Assembly (NCBI GenBank): GCA_900554935.1
Contig: USJF01000020.1
Location: 1-14,321 of the forward strand
Length of the DNA stretch: 14,321 nt
Source: an uncultured Porphyromonas sp.
GTDB taxonomy: Bacteria; Bacteroidota; Bacteroidia; Bacteroidales; Porphyromonadaceae
Direction: 5' to 3'
Part shown: one piece after another, positions 7,232 through 14,321 of the stretch
Position numbering within the stretch: the first letter of the stretch is position 1
Layout: every line of letters starts with the position of its first letter
Position numbers and translations under genes: made by a program
The notes under the pieces: generated by a model
Databases searched by the model: none
Seen by the model: the letters and a program-made list of their open reading frames with translations, nothing else
Told to the model about the DNA's origin: nothing

Positions 7232-8308
7232 TTATTTCTTTACTACATTCACTTTAGAGCCCTCACTGAGCTTATTCTTACCATCAATCACTACCGAGTC
7301 GCCACTCTTAATATCGGCACTCTCGATATAGACCCAACCGTCGCTAATCTCGCCACGAGTGACAGGGATACGAGTGACGGTGGTGCCATCGGCACTCAGC
7401 TTAAAGAGATACTCCTCGCCCGTACCCGCCAAACGATAGATCGCATTGAGTGGCACAAAAAGGCCCTCACGCTCGGGAAGAGCGATGGCAACATTGCAGT
7501 ACATTCCCGGCTTGAAGGTACGACTGCTATTGGGAATATTCACCTCGATAGAAGCAGTACGCGACATTGGCGAAAGGACAGGAGAGAGGAAGGAGACCTT
7601 ACCCTCCACCACCTGGTCGGGGTAGGCATCAAAAGTGATCGCCGCCGCCTGACCACGCTCTATATATCCCAGTTCCTTTTCATTCACCTCGATCGTCACC
7701 TTCAGTGGATTCACCTGACGAAGCTCTATGATACCACTCTCCAGCTTTAGATCGCTCGTTACACTTGGGGTAAAGGCATAAGTCTCCCCTTCATTGATCA
7801 ATATATCGGTAATCACACCACTAAATGGTGCGGTGATAGAGGTATTCTTTTTCAGCATCGCCACCTTCGCCACCGAAGCATCATACTTGGCTTTCACGTG
7901 GTCGTAATCCATCTGGCTGATACTCTCCTTTTCACGGAGTCGAGTGACCCGCTCAAAGTCCCGCTTAATCGCATCATTTTCGATCTGAGCTTGTAGAAGC
8001 ATCTCATCCGACATCTCAACAATCAGAGCACCCTGTGGTACGTAGCTTCCCTTGGTATAGTGAATACGCTCCACTCTACCTGGCAAGGCGGTTCCTAGGT
8101 TGGCACTCTTAGAGGCCTCGGCACTACCCGAGAATCGGATATTTGGTGTAAAAGTCATCTCCTTGGCCTGTGCTATCGTTACAGGCACTACCTTATCCGC
8201 CTCCGACGTCTGCTCATTATCGCCTTTCTTGCTACAGGAGACGGTGCTACCCATTACTCCCAATAGTAGAAGGGGTAGCCAAATCTGCTTTATTCCTTTG
8301 AAGTACAT
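7232..8308 (-). CDS. RND efflux periplasmic adaptor (membrane fusion protein), probable lipoprotein
   Basis: The 358-aa product is the adaptor that links the RND permease to the TolC-like channel. A hydrophobic N-terminus (IWLPLLLLGVMG) leads to Cys25 in STVSCSKKGD, a plausible though imperfect lipobox, so it is probably lipid-anchored in the periplasm. A split lipoyl (biotinyl-like) domain follows: LPGRVERIHYTKGSYVPQGALIVEMSD (first half, about 74-100) and TSITAPFSGVITDILINEGE (second half, about 150-170). A short helical hairpin of about 45 residues lies between the halves. Beta-barrel and membrane-proximal domains complete it. The hairpin is short compared with AcrA, as in many HlyD/CusB-like Bacteroidetes adaptors. 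An in-frame stop at 8312-8314 fixes ATG 8308 as the first start. The upstream 268 bp contains the 23-bp repeat array, which suggests its own regulatory input. Confidence 0.94.
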   Translation of the reverse strand: MYFKGIKQIWLPLLLLGVMGSTVSCSKKGDNEQTSEADKVVPVTIAQAKEMTFTPNIRFSGSAEASKSANLGTALPGRVERIHYTKGSYVPQGALIVEMSDEMLLQAQIENDAIKRDFERVTRLREKESISQMDYDHVKAKYDASVAKVAMLKKNTSITAPFSGVITDILINEGETYAFTPSVTSDLKLESGIIELRQVNPLKVTIEVNEKELGYIERGQAAAITFDAYPDQVVEGKVSFLSPVLSPMSRTASIEVNIPNSSRTFKPGMYCNVAIALPEREGLFVPLNAIYRLAGTGEEYLFKLSADGTTVTRIPVTRGEISDGWVYIESADIKSGDSVVIDGKNKLSEGSKVNVVKK

Positions 8309-8382
8309 ATCTTAATGTCTATTTATCTATTTGAGACCGTTGCACGAAGGCAATCGGCGTGTATCTATCTCAGTGATTAGCC

Positions 8383-8463
8383 AGTTTGTAACTCGGTGTT
8401 GGCTTAGTTTGTAACTCAGTGCTCAGCGAGTTTGTAAGTCGGCGATTGCTCAGTTACAAACTC
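8383..8463. repeat. Array of four 23-bp-phased AGTTnnnAACTC repeats, candidate regulator-binding sites
   Basis: Four 12-bp cores begin at 8383, 8406, 8429 and 8452, each exactly 23 bp after the last. They read AGTTTGTAACTC, AGTTTGTAACTC, AGTTTGTAAGTC and AGTTACAAACTC. The core is an 11-bp near-palindrome, AGTT-nnn-AACT, and in the last copy the central triplet is inverted, so that copy is the reverse orientation of the same site. The 11-bp spacers also share bases (RGYGnT...GC). A degraded fifth unit may begin at 8360. The region lies between the TolC and fusion-protein genes, where no gene is seen. The architecture resembles LytTR-family operators, and a LytTR regulator is encoded about 1.6 kb away. 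The repeat itself is certain; the binding role is inference. Confidence 0.8.
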
Positions 8464-8576
8464 AACTTTTGCATTCACAACCCATTGCTTTATAGCTCAA
8501 TACAAAGTCGCTCTTTTTATGGAGTGGGTGTCTCAATCTGAGTCTATTTAGCATACAATCATCCTTGCAACTATCT

Positions 8577-9980
8577 CTATTTGTGATTTTGTTTCTGATG
8601 GTATTCCTCTGCATACTGATAGAGAGCCCCAGTGGACTTCTCCAGCTGCGATAGGGTCACCGCTGCCTCCACCCTTGCATCAATATCGGCAGAAGCCGCC
8701 TTTTCCCACATCGCCTGTGCCTCTAGGATGTCTCGGATGCTATTCATTCCCTCGAGAAGGTTATCCCTAGTGATACGGAGGTTTTCCTCCGCCTGCTCTT
8801 TGGAAAGTTTGGTCAGCTCCATCTTTTTGAGCGCTTCGGTATGCTTAAATCGATTCTGCTGAATCTGCAAACCGATCTTCTCCTGCGCCTCCTGTAGCTC
8901 CAATTGGGCCTTGGTCACCTGCTGCTCCGCCATATGCACCTGATGAAGACGGTCGCCCCACGTGAGTATAGGGATCTGCACCCCTACTCCGATCATCCAG
9001 TCGCCACCAAGGTTGTTCTGAGTTCCCTTGTAGAGGTTGGGGCTCGTCCAGTTGTAACCAGCAGCTAAAAACACATTGGGCAAAAACTGCGACTGCACCA
9101 TCTTCTTAGCCGACTGCGTGATGGCCAACTTCTTCCGAAGCATCGCCACCTCGGCACGCTCCACAGCATAGGGGTCGGTGAGTGCCACCAGGCGACTACT
9201 CAACTCCTCCTCACTAATCACACTTTTATCCAGAGTGATTTGCTCAGCATCCACTCCTATAATCTGACCCAAAAGCATCTTGGAGAGCACCAGACCATTC
9301 TCAGCCTGCATCAGCGAGAGCTCCACCTCGTTTTGCTTCACCTGTACCTTGAGCACTTCATTCTTAGTGGTCATTCCCTCGGCATAAAGGTTCTGCAGGT
9401 CCTGCGCCAATCGCTCCAGTAAAGACTTGTAGCTCTTAGCCAATGACACCTTCTCCTCCACCGATATCACTCTCCAGTAGGCTTCATCCACCGTGGTCAG
9501 CACCTCCGCCTCCGTCAGCTTCACCTTTTCGTGTGCCAACTCCGAAGCAGAGCGCGCCATCTTATTCGCCTCCACAATCTTCATACCCATAAAGATGGGC
9601 TGCTTTAGCACAAAGCCTCCAGTGAATACCTCCTTTGGAGCAACACTGATAAAGTCCAGTGGCAATGAAAGCCCTGGAGGTGTCACTCCAGGAATATTAA
9701 AGTCAATGGCAAAAGGCTTCAACGCCCGATCGCCAGGATTGACCCACCCCCCGGCAAAGTCGATGCGTGGCAGATACTTCGTCTTGGCCGACTTCACCAA
9801 GTAGTCCGAGGTGATCGCCTCCGACTCTGCCATCTGTATCTCCCTATTGTGGCTTAAAGCCATTTCACGGCACTTCTCCAATGAAAGCGGTGCTGGAGCT
9901 TGGGCCACAGCCTCTCCCATAGAGAGTACCATTGCTATAAATAGACAATAGGTCATCCCTATATTCAATTTCCGAAACAT
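8577..9980 (-). CDS. TolC-family outer-membrane efflux protein
   Basis: The 467-aa product is the outer-membrane exit duct of the efflux system. A signal peptide covers about 1-27 (ending GEAVAQ), so the protein is exported without an obvious lipobox Cys. Two outer-membrane efflux protein repeats follow. The first starts LSLEKCREMALSHNREI and runs through long helices to about 240; the second covers about 270-455, including KKLAITQSAKKMVQSQFLPNVFLAAGYNW and GVQIPILTWGDRLHQV. Each repeat has the pattern of long coiled-coil helices with a two-strand barrel segment. The length is typical for the family. ATG 9980 gives a complete signal peptide; Met9 is a less likely start. It is the first efflux gene, 52 nt downstream of the response regulator. 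The stop at 8577 is followed by the 268-bp repeat-bearing gap before the fusion-protein gene. Confidence 0.95.
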   Translation of the reverse strand: MFRKLNIGMTYCLFIAMVLSMGEAVAQAPAPLSLEKCREMALSHNREIQMAESEAITSDYLVKSAKTKYLPRIDFAGGWVNPGDRALKPFAIDFNIPGVTPPGLSLPLDFISVAPKEVFTGGFVLKQPIFMGMKIVEANKMARSASELAHEKVKLTEAEVLTTVDEAYWRVISVEEKVSLAKSYKSLLERLAQDLQNLYAEGMTTKNEVLKVQVKQNEVELSLMQAENGLVLSKMLLGQIIGVDAEQITLDKSVISEEELSSRLVALTDPYAVERAEVAMLRKKLAITQSAKKMVQSQFLPNVFLAAGYNWTSPNLYKGTQNNLGGDWMIGVGVQIPILTWGDRLHQVHMAEQQVTKAQLELQEAQEKIGLQIQQNRFKHTEALKKMELTKLSKEQAEENLRITRDNLLEGMNSIRDILEAQAMWEKAASADIDARVEAAVTLSQLEKSTGALYQYAEEYHQKQNHK

Positions 9981-9997
9981 AATCTACACTAAAAAAA

Positions 9998-10020
9998 TAC
10001 TTATACTTACTTTATAAGTA
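9998..10020 (-). terminator. AT-rich stem-loop with T run between the response regulator and the TolC gene
   Basis: TACTTATA (9998-10005) and TATAAGTA (10013-10020) form a perfect 8-bp inverted repeat with a 7-nt loop. On the minus strand it is followed by seven T. This has the form of an intrinsic terminator after the regulator gene, but the stem has only one G-C pair, so it would be weak or leaky. It could instead be an operator for the TolC promoter. It sits 12 nt beyond the regulator stop and 17 nt before the TolC start codon. Confidence 0.45.
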
Positions 10021-10032
10021 AATAAAAGGGGG

Positions 10033-10806
10033 TCACAACATCCCTTGATACCACTCCCGAAACTCCCTATTCTTGGCTTTGCTAACAATAATCTCCTCGG
10101 GCGTGGGCACTGAAAGCGACACCGTGAGCTTTCCTCCAAACCATACCGACATACTCACAATAGCACTATGGGCTACGATATACTGTCGATTGGCTCTAAA
10201 GAAAAGCTTAGGATTGAGCTCCTCGACCATCTTCTCCAGTGAAAGGTCCATGGCATACTCCTTTTTATCGGTCGTCACCACCACACAAGCCTTATTCTCA
10301 GAGCGTATGTAGGCGATTTTATCCACCGATATAGGCAAGAGCTTATCCCTAAAAGGGGCAAGGAAATGACTCTTGTAGCTCATCGGTGTGCTACCAAGCG
10401 CCGCCATCAATTGGCTCACTACCGCCTGGTTATCCACCGTTTCACCCCCATGTCCAAAGCGCTCCACCTTTCCCAAGGCACGCTCCAAATCACTCGCCTT
10501 GATCGGCTTCAAGAGGTAATCAATACTATTTACCTCAAAGGCCTTCAAGGCATACTCTTCATACGCCGTGGTAAATATAATAGGGCAAGTAACCTCCACC
10601 CGCTCAAAAAGCGAAAAGACCTCTCCATCTGCCAAGTGAATATCCATAAAGGCGAGGTCGGGCTCATCATGGGATTGCCACCACTCCTCACACTCCTCCA
10701 CACTCTGCAGAATATCAAGGACCTCTACATCTCTATCCCCCTCAAGGAGTAGCGACTCAAGGCGCTTGGCGGTAAAATACTCATCCTCTACTATAATGAC
10801 CTTCAT
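10033..10806 (-). CDS. LytTR-family response regulator
   Basis: The 257-aa protein is a DNA-binding response regulator. The receiver domain (about 1-118) has the acidic pair at Glu7/Asp8, the phospho-acceptor Asp55 in AFMDIHLAD, Thr80 in FTTAYEEYALKAF, and Lys100 in DYLLKPI. The C-terminal LytTR domain (about 145-250) shows the family's FFRANRQYIV signature at 202-211 and binds DNA through beta strands rather than a helix-turn-helix. Its ATG overlaps the kinase stop by 4 bp (ATGA), so the pair is translationally coupled and the kinase is its cognate partner. The efflux genes follow on the same strand after 52 nt, which makes them the most obvious target. Known LytTR regulators bind paired direct repeats of about 9 bp. 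Confidence 0.95.
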   Translation of the reverse strand: MKVIIVEDEYFTAKRLESLLLEGDRDVEVLDILQSVEECEEWWQSHDEPDLAFMDIHLADGEVFSLFERVEVTCPIIFTTAYEEYALKAFEVNSIDYLLKPIKASDLERALGKVERFGHGGETVDNQAVVSQLMAALGSTPMSYKSHFLAPFRDKLLPISVDKIAYIRSENKACVVVTTDKKEYAMDLSLEKMVEELNPKLFFRANRQYIVAHSAIVSMSVWFGGKLTVSLSVPTPEEIIVSKAKNREFREWYQGML

Positions 10807-11957
10807 AAGAGTGACTTTGCACGGGGTACCAATTCATTCAAACTTTCTATCAATGGCAGGGAGACTCTAAACGTCCCACCCCTTGAAACGATCTCAATAT
10901 CCTTGCCAAATACCAATCGATATTGCTCCATAAGATTATCCAGACCCACCCCGCTACTACTAGAGGCTGCTCGCTCTCGGAGTTGCAAAGGGTTCTCCAC
11001 CACTAGTCGTCCCTCCTCAGTACGGATAGAGATGGTCAATGGTAGCTTACTACTCGCGATATTGTGTTTAATTGCATTCTCCACCAAGATCTGTACGCCC
11101 GATGGGATCACGTAGTAGTCGAGATAATCCTGTTCAATACCCCACTCCACCTTTAGCCCATCATAGTAGCGAAGGCACATCAGGTAGAGGTACGACTTCA
11201 CCAACTCCAACTCTTCCGAGAGCCTCACCACCACTTTGTCGCGCATCGTGTGTCGGAAGACTGCTGCCAGCTCCTCCACATACTCCGCTGCCTTTTCGTC
11301 ATCTCTGCCGATCAGACCCATCAGCGTATTGAGGCTGTTAAATAAGAAGTGCGGGTCGGTTTGGTTTTTGAGTGCTGTGTATCTATTTTGCAATCTCTCT
11401 AAGTCCAACTCCTGCATCCCCACCACTGCCACGTGGTTTTGCTTCATCAGGTAGATAATCATGGAGAAGAGGAAGGTTACCACCAAGATCACCAAGTCCT
11501 TTACATACTGTAGTGTTGCATAGGTATGGTAATTAAGATAGTCTCTAAACCACCACCTTTGCAACCTTGATAGGTAGGGGGATAGCCACACCATACCTCC
11601 CAGAAGAGCGAGTAAAATCAGCCAAAGTTGATACTGGCGGATATTGTACCTATTAATCGCCCACGACTGGATCGAAAGGAGGAGGTAGAAGAAGAGCATA
11701 TTCACCAAAAGCGAACCAAAGAAGTTGAGCGACAAGATCGCACTAAAATCAATCTGCCGACTTTCATCAACCAGACTGTAATAATAGATCGATGACGACA
11801 GCATCACAAAGGCAAGCAAAAAGCTTACAATCAGCGTTGCCAGCCATACACTTCTACGCTCCGTGCTAAGAAATATAAAGCCCCGACCACGTCGTCGGCT
11901 CAATCGCCCCTTCTTCCAAATACACTTCGCCTCCATATCTTCTTCAATCGCTACCAT
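10803..11957 (-). CDS. LytS/YehU-type sensor histidine kinase
   Basis: The 384-aa product is an inner-membrane sensor kinase of the His_kinase (PF06580) type that pairs with LytTR regulators. Four membrane segments are visible at about 38-60, 74-98, 110-128 and 152-172, with little room for a periplasmic sensor domain, so the signal may be sensed in or near the membrane. The phosphorylatable His203 lies in QTDPHFLFNSLNTL. The ATP-binding domain has the N box LVENAIKHN (291-299, Asn294) and the G box SGVGLDNL (335-342). The basic segment KKGRLSRRRGRG precedes TM1. ATG 11957 is preceded by a purine-rich GGGGGAG at close spacing; Met8 is an alternative. It overlaps the regulator gene by 4 bp. 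I see no accessory ligand-binding domain. Confidence 0.93.
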   Translation of the reverse strand: MVAIEEDMEAKCIWKKGRLSRRRGRGFIFLSTERRSVWLATLIVSFLLAFVMLSSSIYYYSLVDESRQIDFSAILSLNFFGSLLVNMLFFYLLLSIQSWAINRYNIRQYQLWLILLALLGGMVWLSPYLSRLQRWWFRDYLNYHTYATLQYVKDLVILVVTFLFSMIIYLMKQNHVAVVGMQELDLERLQNRYTALKNQTDPHFLFNSLNTLMGLIGRDDEKAAEYVEELAAVFRHTMRDKVVVRLSEELELVKSYLYLMCLRYYDGLKVEWGIEQDYLDYYVIPSGVQILVENAIKHNIASSKLPLTISIRTEEGRLVVENPLQLRERAASSSSGVGLDNLMEQYRLVFGKDIEIVSRGGTFRVSLPLIESLNELVPRAKSLL

Positions 11958-11978
11958 CTGCTCCCCCTTCTATTTCAG

Positions 11979-11986
11979 CAAAGGTA
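11979..11986 (-). promoter_or_regulatory. Bacteroidetes -7 box upstream of the kinase gene
   Basis: On the minus strand the sequence reads TACCTTTG, an exact TAnnTTTG match, 21 nt before the kinase ATG. A good TTTG -33 element is not visible at 19-21 bp upstream, so the promoter may be weak or activator-dependent. It implies a very short leader for the kinase-regulator transcript. Confidence 0.5.
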
Positions 11987-12118
11987 ATATAAAGTAACGA
12001 GCCATACCACCACACTCTCCCCCTTTTACAGACACTTTTCCACACACACGCAGAGAGGGCATAGTGGCACGACTCGTCACCCTACTTAACTTAGAGAATT
12101 GTAAAAAGATTACTTAGA

Positions 12119-12835
12119 TCAGAAGCGGTAACCCACTCCTACAGTCAGCACACTAGCATTGGCCTTGTAGTCGTCACCACTTAGAGGCATACCTAGCTTT
12201 GAGGTGACGTCATTCAGGGAGCTCTTAAGGTCGTCCATCTGGTTAATAAAGCCATACTTATACCCGGCATTGATCTGGATACCATTGGCAAATTCATAAC
12301 CTAGTTGGCAAGCGATACCTACATCCCATCTCTGAAGCGCCGACTTTTCATTGTGCTCCTCATAAAGGTCTATCGGATCTATCTTTTTCATTATCTTACC
12401 TGGGAGCTCAATCTCATCAGTTTTAGCTGAGAAGCCTACGCCCACAAAAGGACCTACACCACCGTAAAGTGTACCATTACCTACAGCTACCTTACCAAGG
12501 GCATAAACAGGGATCTGCATACCCCACTGATTGATCTTATTCTCAAACTCCTTGCCAGCTACCTTGGCCTCTATACCACTACCACGGTAGTAAAACTCTA
12601 GCTCAGGCTGAATGGCGAAGTTCTGGTGTAGGTTAATCCTCATAAATCCACCAAAGTCTGCACCCGCCTTCATCTTGCTATCTAGCACCTTGAAGTCATC
12701 ACTCAGTGCTAGGTGGCCGCAGTTTACACCTGCCTTCACACCATAGTCCAGCGACACATTGCTCTGTGCCATTGCCGAAGTTCCTAGCAGTCCCATCACC
12801 ATACCGAGGGCGATCGTCATCATCTGTCGTTTCAT
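12119..12835 (-). CDS. Small outer-membrane beta-barrel protein (porin-like/OMP_b-brl family)
   Basis: The 238-aa product has a clear signal peptide at 1-24 (MKRQMMTIALGMVMGLLGTS, then AMAQ). The mature part is made of alternating-pattern strands: LDYGVKAGVNCGHLAL, ADFGGFMRINLHQNFAIQPELEFYYRGSG, YGGVGPFVGVGFSAK and QINAGYKYGFINQM. It ends VLTVGVGYRF with a terminal Phe, as outer-membrane barrels do. It fits the PorT/OmpX-like family of Bacteroidetes barrels, predicted at about 8-10 strands in the outer membrane. No enzymatic residues are evident and the role is unknown. Its own promoter is about 90 nt upstream, behind an A-rich leader. It lies 161 nt before the kinase gene on the same strand and may be only a neighbour. 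Confidence 0.8.
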   Translation of the reverse strand: MKRQMMTIALGMVMGLLGTSAMAQSNVSLDYGVKAGVNCGHLALSDDFKVLDSKMKAGADFGGFMRINLHQNFAIQPELEFYYRGSGIEAKVAGKEFENKINQWGMQIPVYALGKVAVGNGTLYGGVGPFVGVGFSAKTDEIELPGKIMKKIDPIDLYEEHNEKSALQRWDVGIACQLGYEFANGIQINAGYKYGFINQMDDLKSSLNDVTSKLGMPLSGDDYKANASVLTVGVGYRF

Positions 12836-12927
12836 AAGCTTTTTCTTTTCTTACTTATTTCTAAATAATTGTTCTATTTCTTATTTCATTGGCCCAGCAC
12901 GCATCGCCGAACCATCTAATTATAGCA

Positions 12928-12959
12928 CAAAGGTAGCCAGCCGAGTAGCATCCCACAAG
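12928..12959 (-). promoter_or_regulatory. Bacteroidetes sigma-ABfr-type promoter for the small outer-membrane protein
   Basis: On the minus strand CTTG (12959-12956) is followed by 20 bp and then TACCTTTG (12935-12928), close to the TTTG-N19-21-TAnnTTTG consensus. The start codon is 92 nt downstream of the -7 box. The leader near the start is A-rich (GAAAAGAAAAAGC), the usual Bacteroidetes substitute for a strong Shine-Dalgarno. Confidence 0.6.
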
Positions 12960-13064
12960 GGGAAGACTACCGAACCGACCATATTCCCTACCGAAACGAC
13001 TAAATGGATAACCAATAATTTTGCCCTTACAAGAAAATAGCATCCACACCCTACCCTACAATTT

Positions 13065-14321
13065 CTATAGGCGATAGGTAAAGGCCACCTCCAATAGCGA
13101 GGGAAGAAGCGAGGTGGGAGCCTCTTGGTAGTGAGTAAGGGACGCACGGAGGTAGGCATGCAGGTTGCCAAGGTGATAATGAGTTTGTAGGATCGTTCGT
13201 AACCCCTTGCCCCGAAGCATCGGCACATAGTATCGCCACGGAAGATAGGGCTGGTCGGCACGGATCACACCAGAGATGGCAGAGAAGTAATGGAGCCCAG
13301 CCTCCATGGAAAACTGTGGATCGGGTTGATACCTCAGCCTACCAAAGAGTGCCCAAGTAAGTGGGGTATCAGAGAGGTGGGTTAGTTGAATACCACTCCT
13401 TATATATAGAGGAGAGGTCAGTTGATATTGATAAGTGGTCCGAAAGGAGGTACGGAGTGGCTGCCCACCTCTCCTGATGAAGGTCAGTCGGCTTTGAAAA
13501 GCTTGTCGTTGCTCTCGATAATCAGCCCGTACCGTTAACCGCCACTGCTCTGGCTTTAATCCACTCTTCACAGATGCCTTCTGAGAGAGGTCTAGGTGCA
13601 CCATACCAGTCCACCAGCGTGCCAATTCGCCGCTCCAAAAGAGCTGCATTCCCCGTTCGTCACGGCGAGATGAACTACGGCTTTCTATCTCACCCAAAGG
13701 GGAATAGTGGTCGGCACCCAGATAACGAGTGGTGAGGGTAAAGCGGCCTACATAATCGTGGAAATAACTGATCGAAAGCAGGGTGGCACGCCGATTTGCT
13801 GTGGCTAGAAGGCTCTCCCCAGTGACGAGCCAATGCCTTTGGAGGTAACGAAAGTAGAGGGAGGCCGATTGGTTCGATTCGGTCCTTGCCTCTCGGCGAT
13901 AGGCTTGGAGCGGTTGCCACTCAGCGGTACGGTACCTTCGCCATAATAGAGTGGTACCTACCTCTAATTGGCCAGTATGGTAGCTAAGGATAGCTCCTCC
14001 ACTGGAGCGTAGTGCGGTATGTCGGGAGCGACGTTCCTTAGGGGTGCGGTGCATTCCACCGGGATAGAGGGTAAGGAGCTGGCGCTTTTCCACACGGGCA
14101 TCTAGCCGTTCGTAGCCATAGAAAAGAGCAGCTTGAAAGGGTCCACTTTGCCAATTGGTAGCGATACCACGGAGGTACCCCTCTTCTCTAAAACTGGTAT
14201 GGGGACGGATCAACTTGGTACTAAGAGTGGGAGGAAGGCCAGTCATCTCACTTCGGACGAAGATAGTATTAGCTTGCCCGAGCTGTACCCCTAGCCCGGC
14301 TTGTAGGCGATAGTCGCCAAG
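13065..14321 (-). CDS. C-terminal part of an outer-membrane barrel protein, 5' end outside the window
   Basis: The reading frame is open without a stop from the window edge to a TAG at 13065, giving 418 codons; the Met at 14246 is internal and not a credible start. The visible sequence begins LGDYRLQAGLGVQLGQANTI, then IRPHTSFREEGYLRG, then many amphipathic strands rich in Tyr, Arg, Thr and Leu (FQAALFYGYERLDAR, FTLTTRYLGADHY), ending EVAFTYRL. This is a beta-barrel domain. The order GDYRLQ...G and RPHTS-x-x-E-x-x-x-RG recalls the barrel half of Bacteroidetes proteins whose N-terminus carries helix-hairpin-helix (ComEA-like) domains, but that N-terminus is not in the window, so this identity is a guess. 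GC content and codon use look somewhat richer in CGN/CTN than the efflux genes. Its stop is 229 nt from the next start codon. Confidence 0.7.
   Translation of the reverse strand, partial: LGDYRLQAGLGVQLGQANTIFVRSEMTGLPPTLSTKLIRPHTSFREEGYLRGIATNWQSGPFQAALFYGYERLDARVEKRQLLTLYPGGMHRTPKERRSRHTALRSSGGAILSYHTGQLEVGTTLLWRRYRTAEWQPLQAYRREARTESNQSASLYFRYLQRHWLVTGESLLATANRRATLLSISYFHDYVGRFTLTTRYLGADHYSPLGEIESRSSSRRDERGMQLFWSGELARWWTGMVHLDLSQKASVKSGLKPEQWRLTVRADYREQRQAFQSRLTFIRRGGQPLRTSFRTTYQYQLTSPLYIRSGIQLTHLSDTPLTWALFGRLRYQPDPQFSMEAGLHYFSAISGVIRADQPYLPWRYYVPMLRGKGLRTILQTHYHLGNLHAYLRASLTHYQEAPTSLLPSLLEVAFTYRL

Noticed and set aside
7181..7750. 189-aa plus-strand frame opposite the fusion-protein gene
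   Set aside because: It is antisense to the end of the adaptor gene and the start of the permease gene, and shows no recognisable protein features.
8383..8463. CRISPR array
   Set aside because: The repeat core is only 12 bp and the period 23 bp, far below CRISPR repeat-spacer dimensions; spacers are partly alike and no cas gene is present.
13047..13060. Short G-rich TAGGGTAGGG run on the minus strand as a possible G-quadruplex
   Set aside because: Only two G3 runs are present, not enough for a standard intramolecular quadruplex.
12861..13261. Minus-strand frames of 62 and 113 aa between the small barrel gene and the large barrel gene
   Set aside because: They overlap the promoter/leader of the small barrel gene or the 3' end of the large one in another frame, and lack protein-like composition or a ribosome-binding context.

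Overview
The window looks like a Bacteroidales chromosome segment, most likely Porphyromonas or a close relative. The evidence is a GLPGLI-family protein paired with a carboxypeptidase-regulatory/plug-type outer-membrane barrel, several other small outer-membrane barrels, LytS/LytTR-type signalling, A/T-rich leaders with weak Shine-Dalgarno sequences, and -7 boxes of the Bacteroidetes form TAnnTTTG. There are no rRNA or tRNA genes, insertion sequences, phage genes or CRISPR arrays. The gene content is chromosomal envelope and efflux biology, not a mobile island. The species call is inference.

Layout. (1) 1-184 is a leader or intergenic region with a 12-bp inverted repeat just before the first gene, and possibly the 5' end of a minus-strand gene leaving the window. 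(2) 185-3574, plus strand: a GLPGLI-family secreted protein and an 845-aa outer-membrane barrel protein, 3 nt apart, probably co-transcribed. (3) 3575-3731 is a convergent junction with two strong hairpins. (4) 9980-3732, minus strand: a tripartite RND efflux system in the order TolC-like outer-membrane factor, lipoprotein membrane-fusion protein, RND permease, then a small PII-like protein that starts next to the permease stop codon. The TolC and fusion-protein genes are separated by 268 bp holding an in-phase array of four 23-bp repeats. (5) 11957-10033, minus strand: a LytS-type sensor kinase and a LytTR response regulator overlapping by 4 bp, directly upstream of the efflux genes on the same strand. 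(6) 12835-12119, minus strand: a small outer-membrane beta-barrel protein behind a well-formed Bacteroidetes promoter. (7) 14321-13065, minus strand: the C-terminal part of a larger outer-membrane barrel protein whose 5' end is outside the window.

How the parts may work together. The kinase/regulator pair precedes the efflux genes and is a good candidate to control them. LytTR regulators typically bind direct repeats of about 9 bp spaced roughly two helical turns apart. The repeats between the TolC and fusion-protein genes (AGTTnnnAACTC every 23 bp) resemble that architecture, which suggests the regulator acts inside the efflux locus. The PII-like protein at the end of the efflux transcript may sense a small ligand or modulate the pump. 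Both links are inference. Individual protein-family calls for the efflux and two-component genes are strong; the PII-like call and the identity of the partial barrel gene are weaker.
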